64,000 bases of DNA from Gautieria morchelliformis (lineage: Eukaryota; Basidiomycota; Agaricomycetes; Gomphales; Gomphaceae): contig WHVA01000435.1 of NCBI GenBank assembly GCA_015179125.1, forward strand, positions 33,383-97,382. The letters run 5' to 3'. Below the pieces are notes generated by a model. It did not search any database, was not told the origin of the DNA, and worked only from the letters and a program-made list of their open reading frames with translations. Positions 1 to 12,871 of the stretch are shown here, one piece after another; positions within the stretch are counted from its first letter, which is position 1, and each line of letters opens with the position of its first letter. The position numbers and the translations under genes are program-made.

Positions 1-248
1 ATGTCTCTACAGTTGCACCCGGTGATGCCAACACGAAGCACAGGGAGAGGCCTACCTGAACGGTCAATTGCCTTGTGGCTCTCTGATTCCCTCACATTCA
101 TTATGCATGTTGGAGTGCGGTTAATTATGATGCGACTTTGATATTTCATCCACCCTCTTCATTTTTTGACCGTGGGCACAAAATCTGCAGATAAACAATA
201 ATGATTACAACCTTTATGTACCGATTGGTTTTTATTTGAGAGCTTTAC

Positions 249-2377
249 TCACAGCTTCAGCTTCGGGATGAGATATTCCACCAGGGGATACTTGGGGGGG
301 TCGCCTGCGAAATATATTTGAACAGCCGGATGGTGTGGTGCATCGGGGTGCAACGCGATTTTCGAAGGAGTAGAAGAGATGATTTCGATTTCGGCTTTAC
401 GACGAGTGTGTAGCATGTAGGAAATCTCTTTTCTGTCAGTAAAGACTGAATTAGCAAGGGAACTCGATGAAACAAATGAGGAATGACGAACTTCCACTGC
501 GTTGGCATCATCGTGTTATCACGCTTTAGCATCAGTAGTGCCTGCGAGAATGCAAGGAGATTACACAGTGCTCCCGTAGCCATCTACTACGAAAAACCTT
601 TTTATGGTCGTGCTCCGTCAGGGGAATGAGGTCGTCTCTGTCAATAGACAGACTGTTTGCTATCTTACATCAACGTCATCTAGAACAACAATCAAACATA
701 TCTACCTGGACAACTCGCTAGCCCACAACCCCAACCAAATTATGCGTGGGGCAGTTGTCCGATTGCGTTCATGAGCGAGGCTTTGACTCCCAAATTTGTA
801 TACTGACAGTATATCGAGTCCGAACGCGTCGGCATCAACCAATGCAAGTAAAGGTATACTGCAAACAAATTTGAGGGGTGAGCTGACACACTAGGACATG
901 TAAAGCAGAGCGGCTCGCGATGTCGGAAGAGTCACGGATAAGTGGCCGACGAGCTCACGGGTGGCTAGGTCAGGATATCCCTTTCCCTGTATTCCCAGAA
1001 GTGAGTGAACACGATACAGATCATGAGCCTGCGATCCGCACGGTAATAACGAGGCCAGGACCGGGGCAGGATGAGTGGGATGCTAGATTAGCCCTACATA
1101 GCGTCTGAAACACAGCCTACAGAAGCTTGATGACTATACTGCGGAAACGCTTCTCATATAATCCTCACCTCTTTTTCCACAATCAACACCCAAGATACGG
1201 TCTCCGACACTTCCACGTGGGAGATGTCCACCCCTGCTGGTATCAGCGTGCCCTAATACACGGGATAAGTCGAAATACTGTAGCGAATCATCCAGAGGAC
1301 GCACTTCTGAGTCCGCGCCATGAACGATGCTGCCTCGCTTCATATGTATGCTCAGGCCAGATCCACAAAAGAGCCCTTTTGGCGAAGCCCTCTGGAAAGG
1401 TATAAGATGTGGAAGCAATTGCACTATTGGGGGACTGACAATGTTCAGGTCCCCACGGGAGACGTCAAGAGTCGCTGCCAAATCATCAACGAGCTAATTC
1501 AGATAATATCAGTAGGGTTTATTCATATATTAGAGATTTTCCCCCCCACGTCATCTACAACGGACTGAGCCTTGAACAGGTGGACGTCCTTATAGAAGAT
1601 GTCTCTGACAGCAACAGATAAATGGCATCATATTGATAGCTGGATGGATTTTACCGTTTGGTCATTGGAATATTCATGATCAGGGCCTCGTGAACGAGAT
1701 CGACAACACGGAACAGACGCGCTTTCGAGGAGAGATCAATGTGAGCATCATAAACTTGATGTTGATGTTATGAATAGCGACCAAAACTCTTAAAGCTGCC
1801 ATTTTTTGCTTTTTTTGGCCAATGGAGAACACGATGAGCAGCAGAGCTAGGCCATAGATGCTGAGCATTAAACGTGTACAGAGAGGAAATTGGTACCCGT
1901 TTTCCTTGGTCTTCAAGCGATTGACTAATTCTAGCTTGATTGCGTTCGTACCAAGCTGGTCTAGGAAAGAAAGCAAAATATTTTCAAGGCCAACAAGCAG
2001 TCTGTGCGAAATGGCCTTGCTGAGTGACATAGTAATTGCTTATTACCTATATTTCACCTTTCCCGTGCATCCGTCGCCGAGTCCTCGAAGACAACGCCTG
2101 TTACAGTTTGTTGTTGCATATCTTCGTTGTCCGAATCATAAGCTATCATTTGGTCCCCATGATCTGAGGTAGAAGTCGTGTCGCTGGCATCAGACAACAT
2201 ATGAAAGAGGTCTGATGTATCTGATGTTATTAGTGAAACAGCAGCGGTTGGATCCAAGTCAGCAGCATTCAGCACTTCAGGTTTTGCCACGACTTCAGCA
2301 GGACCAGAGAAATATATTTGAGTTTCAACGTCGAGGTCCCAGTCCAAGATGAAAGGTTCTCCTGGAGTTTGCTCCAT
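249..2377 (-). CDS. SPO11: Meiotic recombination protein Spo11 (topoisomerase VI A-like)
   Basis: Spo11 is the meiotic type II topoisomerase-like transesterase that makes the double-strand breaks starting recombination in the nucleus. Read on the minus strand in about ten short exons. Exon 1 (2377-2058) encodes an acidic, Ser/Thr-rich N-terminus. The next exons carry AHIDLSSKARLFRVVDLVHE and then TKRDIFYKDVHLF (about 1650-1560), the active-site segment, whose second aromatic residue is the expected catalytic Tyr. Later exons give ASPKGLFCGSGLSIHM, IPAGVDISHVEVSETVSWVL, GKGYPDLATRELV, and the metal-binding Toprim motif LVDADAFGLDIL near 800-830. The C-terminus includes MLHTRRKAEIEI, usual for the family. 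Start is the ATG at 2377; stop at 249. It diverges from the RGG-protein gene across only 155 bp. The first Tyr of the usual Tyr-Tyr pair is Phe. Exon borders were inferred by eye. Confidence 0.9.
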
Positions 2378-2532
2378 GAGGCATAAGCTTTGATCAAAGA
2401 TTCAAAGTCGTGTGACAGTGGGTCCGTGACGGAGACGTGACTCTTCCTTTTTTTCGTCGAACAACTACACATTAAACCGCTTGGCGTTTACACGCAGACT
2501 CCACCACGCTTATCAATCTACAAGAATAAAAC
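2378..2532. promoter_or_regulatory. Compact bidirectional promoter between SPO11 and the RGG-protein gene
   Basis: Only 155 bp separate the two divergent start codons, so 5' untranslated regions and promoters must share this DNA. I see no clear TATA box. The assignment rests only on gene arrangement. Confidence 0.45.
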
Positions 2533-4830
2533 ATGACCGACGTCGCTCCCCCGCCCCGCATAGTTCCTGGTGCACCGCCCCCCCTCCTCTCTCCAAATCT
2601 CAAAAGAAAAAACGAAAATCTGTGATCAAACCAAAAGCGGCTGATGCGCCTGGCGCAGAGTCCATGTTATCGACCCTTGACTCGCACACTGCGACAGTTG
2701 AAAGGTCTCCAGAGGACGTGGATGATAACAAAGACGCCGTCGCTGAGGCAGTTGTAGTAGCGGCGCTAGAGCCAATCCAAGAGGCTGTCCAGGATAGGCC
2801 CAAGAAAGCTAGTCCGGTTGTGGAACTATTGAACAAGAGGATTAAAGTACAAACCAAGAAACTCGTGAGTAGTTTGGTGTTTAGTCTTCTGTGAATGTCG
2901 ATCAATGCGAGCATGTGGGGATCTCCATAACCTATGGGAGACACAGTCCATTTTCCATCATTTATCCTGCGGAATTGCATATTTGTTTCTTCTTCATGAC
3001 ATGTCAAGAAAACTGTAGCAATGTCTATGGCTGACATGAAATGGATGCACTTTCAGTCCCGCATAGCCGTTTATTCCTCCAAGTCCCCATCAGAACTTAA
3101 CGAAGATCAGAAGAAGTCTGTGGCGTCCCTGCCTTCCATCCAAGGTGCAGTCCGAGAGTTGGAGGAGACTAAGAAGGCTGTAGAGGCATGTATCTTCGCC
3201 TAATGTCCTCGCGTTACCCCAAGCTTGATCTGGACAACTGTCCCGTCCATCTTCTCATGTGTAGATTGTGGAAGCTGAGGATGCGAAAGAACGTGCTAAG
3301 CAACGCGAAGAAGAGGAAAAGGCGACTAGTGACCGTATTGCCCAAGCTGTTTCTGACGTATCGGTGAGCTCGCATGTCTTATAGTACCACGGCATATATT
3401 CACATCAGTTTCTATAGCTTACACATCAACAGCGGTTGTCTGAGATTTTATCCCTTCTTCATCTGTCATCTCTTCTTCTGGCGTCTGATCCAACCACGTT
3501 TACTCTAACTATTGATGAAAAGGAACGCCATGCTTTGTGTGCCACGGCTGAAACGTTGTTGGGCTCCGAGTGTACCCAAAAGGAGGAAGCCCTCAGTGGG
3601 ATATTATTTGGACACGGTGATATCGATGGGATTACTTGTGAGAATTTCTTTTGCCACTGCGGAGCTTGAAGTGACTAGACTTGGGATATGAAGATGATCG
3701 CTTACTGGAAGTTGTTGATGCTTACCGAAATCCTTCTTTGGATCGTGAGCCTACTCCGACTCCCGAGGAGCCTATACCCCAGGAAGATACTGAACCAGCG
3801 ATTGTTGAACAAGTGACTAGCAGTGTGGTTGCTACCGAACCGCCACCCTTGGCTTCTGAAGGCGTGGCGCCTACTTCTTCAGGCGGTAGCTTCCACTTCA
3901 TGCAAGAAAGCGAATTAGAAGGGACATCCTTTGAGCACGGTGCTGAGTGGGTAGAGAAACCTCAAGATCCCCCAGAATCTTCAGTCATTGTCCCAGACAC
4001 GGAGCTACCAGCAGGTTTGACAGTGATTGATACTGGAATTCCTCACGATGTCAATGGTATACCTAAGCACGTGGAAGAAGTGAGTATATGTCTTCGTCGG
4101 GGTTCATGTTGGTCAAAATTGATCGCTGCACTGTAGCCCCCGCTGTCTGCAGTCAGCGCTGCCCTGGATTGGGCTGCAGATGATGGTGACGGGCTTCCAT
4201 CGATTAATAGTTTGCATGCCAAGTTTGGCACTTCAGGCGCAGCGACGCCTGAAGCTTTACCGCAAGACGCGGATCCCGTCGTTCAAGCATCTGAACGCGA
4301 CGCAACCTCAATAGTCAATGGTGATGTGACTACACACAGCAATACCCAGGCAGACGAAGATGGATTTGTTGTAGCAAAGAATGGTCGAGGCAGACAGTCT
4401 GATGCCCGTCATGATGTCCGTGGGGGTGAACGAGGAAGAGGCAGGGGTGGGCCTGGATTCAGAGGTGACCGAGGGGGGGAATACAGGGGTGGTATGTGTA
4501 TTTTGCTTAATGTGATGTATTGCATAGGCTAACTCAACTGGTAAAGCATACCGCGGAAGAGGCGGAAGTGATTCTTTCGGTAGTGGCTGGAGAGGTGATG
4601 GAGAATTCAGGAGCCGGGGAGCTTATCGAGGAGATCGTGGCCGTGGGGACTTCCGTGGTCGTGGTGGTCGTGGAGGTGACTTCCGAGGTCGTGGCCGGGG
4701 CGAGAGAGGTGAGTGTCTATCTTCTGAAGTACTCTTGCGTCCTCGTTTACGTGCTGTGTAAGGATATCGAGGTGGCAAAGGTGGTTTTGATGGGAATGGG
4801 GACCATGGCGAGCCGTCGGGTTCATCGTAA
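2533..4830 (+). CDS. CAPRIN-like RGG-box RNA-binding protein (possible 1-nt frameshift near the start)
   Basis: Probable cytoplasmic RNA-binding protein. Eight exons can be joined: 2533-2864, 3057-3185, 3265-3363, 3433-3637, 3679-4079, 4137-4491, 4547-4708, 4763-4830. The N-terminal part is Lys-rich and then coiled-coil (VVELLNKRIKVQTKKL ... VRELEETKKAVE ... DAKERAKQREEEEKA), resembling the CAPRIN homology region. A Pro/Glu-rich middle follows, then a C-terminus of dense RGG/RGR repeats with aromatic residues, typical of RNA-binding and condensate-forming proteins. Intron 2 appears to use a GC donor (3186). The ATG at 2533 reads MTDVAPPPRIVPGAPPP and then meets a run of seven C (2578-2584), after which the conserved frame is out of phase. 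An eight-C run would restore it, so this is either an assembly error or a real lesion. The CAPRIN relationship is inferred. Confidence 0.72.
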
Positions 4831-5115
4831 GCCAGTGTCATAACGCCAGTGGAATGCTCCAAAAATTCGTCCTCTAACAAGCTACTGCTGTCGACATTGT
4901 TACTGCAACATTGCTTCATTTCTCTCTCATAGGCGCTGAGCTGGTAGTAAGATTACCGAGGTTATGTAAGGATTGGTCTAGACTCGGTGTCGGATTGTTA
5001 CGACTCGGGTGCGTGGCGGCGCGGGCCCGACAGCGGTACTCGCTCTTAAGAGCACGACTAGCTGCAACTACTCCCTAATAGCAGTCGTCCGCATCATCGT
5101 CCACGATCATCTAAT

Positions 5116-6685
5116 ATGGTGTCCTCCGATATCATCCCGTTCGCCATATCAGTCTCTGACGAAGTTCTGGCCGATCTTCAAACTCGTCTTAATCTTGCTC
5201 GGTTTCCCAAGAACTTGACGCTTTCTATTGAGAATCGTTGGAGCTACGGAGTGCCTACTCAAAGCGTCCAAGACCTTGTAGAATACTGGAAAAAGTCTTT
5301 CAACTGGCGTAAAATTGAAACTGACATCAACACCAAGCTGCCTCAGTTCACTACGCCAATTGACGCAGAGAATCCGCATGGCATCTTGACTATGCACTTC
5401 GTGCATAAACGATCTCCAAATCCCAATGCTGTGCCTCTCCTCTTTTCGCACGGCTGGCCGGGTAGTTTTCTTGAGGTATCTAGCCACTTCCAGGGTGAGG
5501 GTCAGTAGCAACTGACGACTTGAAAGGTGGGCAAAATTATAGAGCCTCTCACGAACCCGTCGGATCCCAAGCATCCTGCTTTTCATGTCGTTGCACCCTC
5601 GTAAGCCAATTGTTCTACACCATTATTGTCGCAAGCTCATGACACAACCATCTCCCCCGGTGTAGTTTACCTGGCTTCGTATTTTCTGAGGCCAGCAAGT
5701 CCCCAGGTGTTTTTCTGAAGACCACCGCCCTAATGTTTGATAAACTTATGAAGAAGCTTGGATACAATCATTATGTCGCGCAGGGTGGCGACTGGTGATT
5801 TCAACGACTGATAACCCATGTAGTGGCTGACTTGTTTGTCAAGGGGCGCACTGGTAGTCAAAGCTCTTGCTGTCCACCATGGCGACAGCTGCCGAGGAAC
5901 ACATACAAATATGCTTCTTGTTCCGCCGCCAACCTTTTTGCGCAATCCGATACGCATTCTCAGGGCTGCTATGGGCTTTATGGGCCTACCAGGGGGCTAT
6001 TCTAAACGAGAAATTGATTATCTAAAGGAGACAGAAGGGTTTAACAAACATGAAACAGGCTATCAGAGCATACAGGGTACGAAACCGCAGGTTCGCCAAG
6101 CAGAACGGACTTCCTTACTCTAAGGCTGACGACCTAGCAGACCCTCGCGTATGGACTGACGGATTCCCCGACTGCACTGTTGGCTTGGATATACGAGAAA
6201 CTCCATATCTGGACAGATCAATACCCTTGGACGCCCGACGAAATCTTGACGTGGGTCGTACTTTATTGGATCTCGGACGCGGGTCCCGTAGGCGGCGTGC
6301 GGTATTACAAAGAGGGGCAGTTCGGTGATGGCAATGGCGCAGTTGCTCAGATTGTCAGAGCTCATAGCAGCGTTCCACTGGGTGTGTCTGTATTCAGAAA
6401 AGAGCTGTACAAGTTCCCTGACGAGTAAGTATGCAGCGCTTTCAGATACCAATAACTCGACTGACGAGTTTCGTGTATCACAGTTGGTGTGGTATGTTAC
6501 AACCGCTCGTATACCACAAATTTCATGAGGAAGGTGGTCACTTCGCTGCACACGAGAAGTACGTCGAGCGCATCATCGGGCTAAGAACCACACTGACTTA
6601 GAACAGACCTGACCTTCTTGTCAATGATATCTGTCGATTCACTGAGATACTGATGCGACGAGACAAAAGCCTTCTACCGGAATAA
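5116..6685 (+). CDS. Epoxide hydrolase, microsomal-type (EHN + alpha/beta hydrolase)
   Basis: Hydrolyses epoxides to diols through a covalent alkyl-enzyme intermediate. The first exon (5116 to about 5475) encodes the EHN N-terminal domain and the oxyanion segment HGWPGSFLEV. Later exons add LPGFVFSEASKSPG, the nucleophile elbow GGDWG (Asp), the segment HTNM, the cap-domain sequence LTDSPTALLAWIYEKLH, and GGHFAAHEKPDLL carrying the catalytic His. The stop at 6685 follows SLLPE. At least six introns are needed; one near 5798-5842 splits the GGDW|G motif and another starts right after FPDE. There is no obvious signal peptide; family members may be membrane-associated or soluble. The gene follows the RGG-protein gene on the same strand but has its own start region. 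Length and domain order are normal for fungal members. Confidence 0.85.
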
Positions 6686-8042
6686 ATACAGCATCCCATT
6701 ATTTATGTTTTAACAGCAGCGTTATAACCAACTGAAGTTGATAGAGGCCCTCCATTAAAAAGAATTAGATAATTGATACTTGCCAAAATCTTGCTGTGGA
6801 ATATTGTATCTGTCAAAGCTAGTGTACAGAGTCAGTAATGGAATATGAGATGGACGGGTCAAGAGGTTCAGAAGGAAGGCAACGGAAGAATCCACATGGG
6901 GTTATGCGCTCTCGGAGAAGCAGAGACTTGTATGGTCTCCATTTACATCCGTAATGGGTTCATCATAAACTAGAACATGGCTTCTCAAACTCACCAACAA
7001 CGTTGACGCAGCATAGTGAAACGTTGCTGAACTAAAGGTGCGCTAGACACTGTCTGAAGGAGATAAACGACTGGAAGAGAGATCCTGCAGCCAATTAATT
7101 AGTTAGTTTTGTAAGCGAACAAAAGTTCGGAAGTGAATAATAAGTCAGTCACGTAAAAGCTTGTCTCATAGCGACACCCTCAGGACACTAGGCGGTGCAT
7201 CCCTTATGAGACTATCGCGTCGAACGCAAATTACGAAAAAATACATCACGAAATGAAGAACACGAGAAGTACCCACCATTGTCAACTATAGTGGAGTCAC
7301 GGGGAAGCAACTGAGAATTGTGATCGAAGCTAAGAGTGTACACCGATGGAAGTGCGAGAAAGATGATTGCAGCAATAAAATGCCTCGACCAGTTATATAA
7401 GTGCTGGTACGTAAGCAGGACCCAGCTAGTTGGTCTTCTCCGTCCGTCGACCGAAAGCTGAGACCTACTTATTTGGGTCCGGTTCAGAGGTTACTTATGC
7501 TTTCGAATTCCGGTAAGCCCGAGAAGCGGCTCTGAGAAGCGTAGGGAGGACCGGTGCCGAGCGCGGCACCGCAAAAAATTGCGGTGGATTGAGACGTGGG
7601 ACTAAATACATAAGGCAGACGCGAGAGTAAATACAGGAAAGCAGCGAAAGCAGCAGGGCAATAGAAAGAGGAAAGGGGGCCTGACAGTGGATGTGGCGGT
7701 AAAAAACCCCGGTGGGAAAAAGCCTACATGCATGTGCTATGCTTTGTTATCAAGTGTCTGTACTTAGATTTGGTCCGCGTTTCTCATACACACAGTGTAT
7801 TGTGCAGATCACTCATGTGGAAGCAGCCATGATTGACCGATCCACTATTATAGCTATTAGCAAGGTCCTCAAACAGTAAACCTCAAAATTTAACGTCGCG
7901 ATGCTTCCTAGCGTAGGCCTGGTACGTGATTATACCTGGGATACTTTCGCCTTCCTGATAATAGGCCGTTTTCGGTTTATGGATAGAGAGAGAGCCTATT
8001 ATTCTCTAGTGGCGGTGGTATCGTAATAGGCCTAGCTTGATA
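6686..8042. other. Convergent intergenic region with no supported gene
   Basis: About 1.36 kb between two convergent genes. No reading frame here looks coding and no tRNA or snoRNA could be recognised. The only structure seen is a 9-bp inverted repeat, ATAATAGGC at 7958-7966 and GCCTATTAT at 7994-8002, with a further GTAATAGGCC nearby at about 8024-8033. It lies just past the stop codon of the downstream minus-strand gene and could sit in that gene's 3' UTR. Confidence 0.5.
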
Positions 8043-11000
8043 TTACAGGGCGTCCGGGGAAAGGTCACTCAAAGTATTGACCTCGGATACAGCGGTGAAT
8101 GGTGTGTGGACGGACGAGTGGTCGTCTCCTGGTTCCGAGCCGATATGCTCCTAAGTTGTGTGTTCAGGTTAGCGGCAACATCATAATTGGATGATGTGAA
8201 ACTTACATCGAAGTAATGATGGGCGACGCTGCGTGGCGCTGTGGAAAATGAGGTAAGCCATGACGACGCCTTCATTAAAATCGAACACTCACTGCGGGGT
8301 GTTTTGGGTAGCCGACAGCTGATTCCACTTTGCATGATGTGAAAGGCTATTAGACCGGTCCTGGTACGAATCGGTCAGCCTAGTTGAAACATCTGGCTTC
8401 CCATAGCTCACCATCCTGTTTGGTGAGAGGCACCTAACCCTCTGCCATCATTGCCGTGGAAGAACTACCGAGTGTGTTCTCAAAAAGTTACATCATCACG
8501 CCAACTGACCCACCTCATGGAAAAACACATAGTCTCGGAAGTGAGGGTCATGATCCAGTTTGGGGTTCCCGCCATTTGTAGCTCTGCGACCCTCTGGATC
8601 TCTTCCGAATATGTGAATTACTCGATGCTGAATTTCCTCCGCAACTTTGGAGAGATCCATATATTCCCCACTATGGGAGGGACATTCTATCTATCATAAC
8701 TCTTAATATTGGGTGTGATATATAGCACACCTGAAAAGCTTACTTGAAAATCTTCGCCATAATACTGATGGAAGCGTTGCAAAGACTCAATCAGTAGGAA
8801 ATTAACGGCCAACCTATAAAAGTATGCTGTTGGACTCATGTCTAGCAACGAAGAAATACTCTTACCAGATAGGACCGCGCCTAATGACGATTCATCAACT
8901 TTGGCAACGACATCCGTGGAAATTTCAACGCACCAGTTACTGTTGCCACCTTTGCATATATACAAAAGGTCATAAGAGCGGGAACAAGGCAGGCATGCAA
9001 TGCAACCGCACATACCAAACATGCCGGAACGAGAGTCACCGGGCCAGTATCCCACATCGTAGCTCTGTCCATCCACACTTATAGAGTATGGGTGATCCTT
9101 GTGGTACAACGAAAGACTTCTCCGACTGCATGAATAAGAATAGGAGGTGAAAGCGACGAGGAACTGACGATCGAATGCCATACTCGCTCAGGAACTCATC
9201 TTCGTCAAGCATCTTCTCCAGAATCTTCACGAGGCGCTCCTTACTCGCCAATGCAAGAAGTCTTCGCTCGCCTTTCCCCCGTACTAAAGAGGACTTCATG
9301 AACTCCACAATATAAAACACAGAGTTTTTAGATGTGTACTCCTCATGTTGGCCATGTTCCGGTGGGCGACCTCAGGACGATTATCTATAAACCATTCCAT
9401 CCGTTTTTTAAAACCTGGGAGACGATTGATCACAGAGGGCTCCAGAGTAAGCGTGGCATACAGTGGGATGAGTCCCACTAGGCTGCGTATGGCCAACTGT
9501 TGCGAGTGACCGGGACCAAATTGAATAGCATCGTAATAGAGTCCATCTTCTTCGTTCCAAAGGCTTAACTCGTTGTCACCCTCCCCTCTGTAAGTCATGG
9601 CGTCCGCAATAAATATAAAGTGCTGAGAAGCAACAGGATCAGAGAAAGAAGGCTCAATCCGGTGCAACCCTAAATGATTACCTCGAAGAACTTGCTCGCG
9701 ATATCTTCATACACTACATTGTGCTTTGCCAGCTCGAGTGCCATGTTAAGCCTGTTGCAGGCGGCATAAGTATGTGGATAATGATGAAAAGTTGAGATTA
9801 ATCTCCAGGGCCTCACATGTTCAAGCAGAAAAATGCCATCCATGCTGTCCCGTCTGCCTGTCGCAATACACCACCGGTTGGTAATGGTTCGGAGCGATTG
9901 AATGCGCCGATGTTGTCTAATCCCAAGAAACCACCTTCAAAAACATTGTTTCCGCCTTGATCCTTACGATTGACCCACCTTGATGAAAGTGATAAGACGT
10001 CAGGAAGAAATATATTTATGTCAACTGCCCACCACGTGAAATTCAGGAGCAATTTTTGGAACACACGTTCCAAGAACTCCAAGTCCTCTTTTCCGTGTAG
10101 CTTGCGTTCTATTTTGAAAACTCTGAACGTGGCCCTAATTGTTGACCTTGAGCAGAGAACGGTTATCGTCGGAGTTCAATATTTACCATGCATGGACTGG
10201 CGGGTTGACATCGCTGAAGTTCCATTCATAAGCAGGAATCTGACCATCGGGCTTCATGTACCACTCTCGCGTAAGAAGATCAAGCTGTCTTTTGGCGAAT
10301 GACGGATCCACCATCGCTAGGGGGATGCAGTGGAAAGCAGTGTCCCACTATCAATAGGTTTGGATCAGCGAATATCACCAGAAAAATCAAGCCGACTCAC
10401 AGCCGCAAAAAATGGGTATTCCCACTAAAATCTACGCTTTAGCGAAGCATATTTATGAAGAGCGAGATAGACCTTATCAGGCATGCTGAGCACATCAGCG
10501 ATGTAAAGATGCTTCCATTCCTGTCCGATGTTCTAGAATCAGTCGTCATTCAAGTGTGCGCAGAACAAGCATACTCTATTCCGGACTCCTTTGCGTTCTG
10601 GAGGCGGCGGGGGTTGAGCCGGATCACCGTTAATCCACTCCGTCTGGATGAATTTGTAATACTGTTTCGTCCAGAGCATACCGCCGAGAGCCTGTCGCGT
10701 TATCTGCCTCAGGTCATCGCTGAGAGGAACGGCAGCAAGCCGGCCATAAAACTCGTCCGCCTCCGACCGTCGTTCCTCCATTAAGTCGTCGAATCCATCT
10801 TCGTCGTAGATCGTCCGGTCGTTCGCGGGTGACATAGGGGTTAGTTTCAGTCGCACAACGACACAACCGCCCTTTCCGGGAACATCTGGGAACGTGTAGT
10901 GTGCCGCTGCCTTTGTCCCTGTCTTGTCGGGGTTGACGAACGGCGGATGTTGTGGCTCGGGAGTGGGATGACGGGAGTGAAGGGTAGGTGTTGATTCACC

Positions 11001-12427
11001 AGAGCAAACGCCATCAGATACGACATTTTGTGCACTGCCGTCAAAGACCTTTGGTGAAGGTGGGCGATGTGAAGGTATAATGTGATCATGGAATGCATCT
11101 TTAACGTAGGGAGATTTATTCTTCCCGCCATATAACCTATGAAAATTTGTATCATTCTCCGTAAACAGCAGGTCTGGAACGACGCCGTCTGTTTGGCCTT
11201 CCTCCATTGATGGACAGTCACCGGACGCAGAGACCGGAAGTGGGGATGTCGCACACCACAGACATGTTTTGCCCAACGTCTCGTGCTTTGCAACGAGGGC
11301 GTGAGGCGCATCACCTTCGGCGGGCATATACGAAAGAGACGGGCGTGGCGGCTCTGGCAAAGGCCATGACCATGTGTTCGGGAACCATAGCTGAGGCACG
11401 ATATGTAGAGTAGCAGGGTCAGCGCCTCGATTGAAAGCAGTTATACGAATGGCTATCCCATTGGGATCATCAGCATCTTTGGCATACTAATTGTGAAACA
11501 AGTTGAGAACACAGAACAGACATTCCATGTTGACATTTACCTCGACGAATATATCCCAGTAGCGATTTTCGTCAAATGCGTCTGTGTCGAGAATCTCAAA
11601 TTCGGAAACATCTCTTCCTCTGTTCAAACTCTCCTGAATCAAACGCTCATACGGGAATTCGCCTTGAGGATACTTGTAAAGAAACCTGTTATAGGAAAGA
11701 TCAATAAACCCAAGACCTTCGTGCAGACTAACTCACTTCATGTATGAGTGGGTTGGGGTAGAATCGAGGTACCAGTAAAGTTCCTTGACGTCCTCGCCAT
11801 GATTTCCCTCGTGTCCTGTGACACCAAACAGACGCTCCTTTAAGATGGGATCGACACCGTTCCACAGCCCGAGTGCAAAACAGAGCCGCTGCCTGTTATC
11901 CGAAATTCCAGCCAGCCCATCTTCTCCCCAGCGATACGCCCGAGATCGAGCATGGGAATGCGGAAAGTGACTCCAGGCATCGCCATTGCTGGAGTAGTCT
12001 TCGCGGACAGTTGCCTGCGATTAAAGAGCTAAGAGACGACAGCGTGAAGCAATATACTACTTACCCATTGTCGTTCACTAAGATACGGGCCCCAACGTTT
12101 CCAATGCCTTTCTCGAGCCTCATCTTGCTCTAATCGGTACTTCTCAACCCCTTCATAGTCTGGGCCTAATCTGTCGAGCAAGCTTTCTCTGTAAGTAGTA
12201 AATTCACCATCATTGGCAGTTTTGTCTATTTGTGGGATTGCATCCAAGTCTGGAGGAGTATTGCTAGTGTTCGCCTTGGGCTTGGGACGCAATGGAGTCA
12301 ACTGTGGCTGCGACTTAGGAATTTCGATGGTTAAATCGGGAGAGCCACTTGAAAGCATTGGCGATGTCTGCGCGCCTGTGGCTACACCTGAGTGGATCTT
12401 ACCACGCAAATTGTTGGTGGATGACAT
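8043..12427 (-). CDS. YMR196W-like glycoside hydrolase (GH63-related six-hairpin glycosidase)
   Basis: Large intracellular glycosidase-like protein of the fungal YMR196W family, related to mannosyl-oligosaccharide glucosidase (GH63). The ATG at 12427 starts a Pro/Ser-rich leader followed by the family signature [16 protein letters not shown]. Downstream exons carry [102 protein letters not shown], and near the C-terminus [20 protein letters not shown]. These are the conserved blocks of the alpha/alpha six-hairpin barrel, with acidic residues in the usual places. The last exons give a short acidic tail ending at 8043. There are many small introns (the WRGPIW segment sits on its own tiny exon). 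No signal peptide is visible, unlike ER glucosidase I. The substrate is not known from sequence. Confidence 0.83.
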
Positions 12428-12871
12428 GAGTTTAGAAAATTAAAATTAAAAGGTCCTTTATGTACGTTACTATATGAGGACGACGCCGCGTCCATGACAG
12501 TCACATGTCACAACGTTGAGATGTTTGCACTCAACAGATCTAATCTGGAGATAAAATACAAATTGTGGCCTTTACGGGTAATTTATCCGGGATAGAAGAG
12601 AACAAAGATGTTATCCTGCTAAAGAGGGAGAATGACGCGAAGCAGGGTCGATATTCCACAAGCAAGACACAGAAAACGAAAAAAAGAGGGTCAGGTGTCA
12701 TATTACGGACGGATCCGGGGAAACGTAGGAGGTGGTGAGCATAGACTGGGATGTGGTGATACATATCCTCGAAGGCGATATCAAGCGTGGGTGTAAATGG
12801 ATGCAATGCGCTGCAGGGCGTAAGAATAGGGCGATATGCGAGGAGCGAGGAGAGAACCAGTAGTATATTGT

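Noticed and set aside
920..1568. Plus-strand frames of 62-92 residues
   Set aside because: They are antisense to SPO11 exons with conserved family motifs.
2481..2894. Alternative start of the RGG protein at 2481
   Set aside because: That codon is TTG, not ATG; the only good ATG is 2533, which needs the C-run indel.
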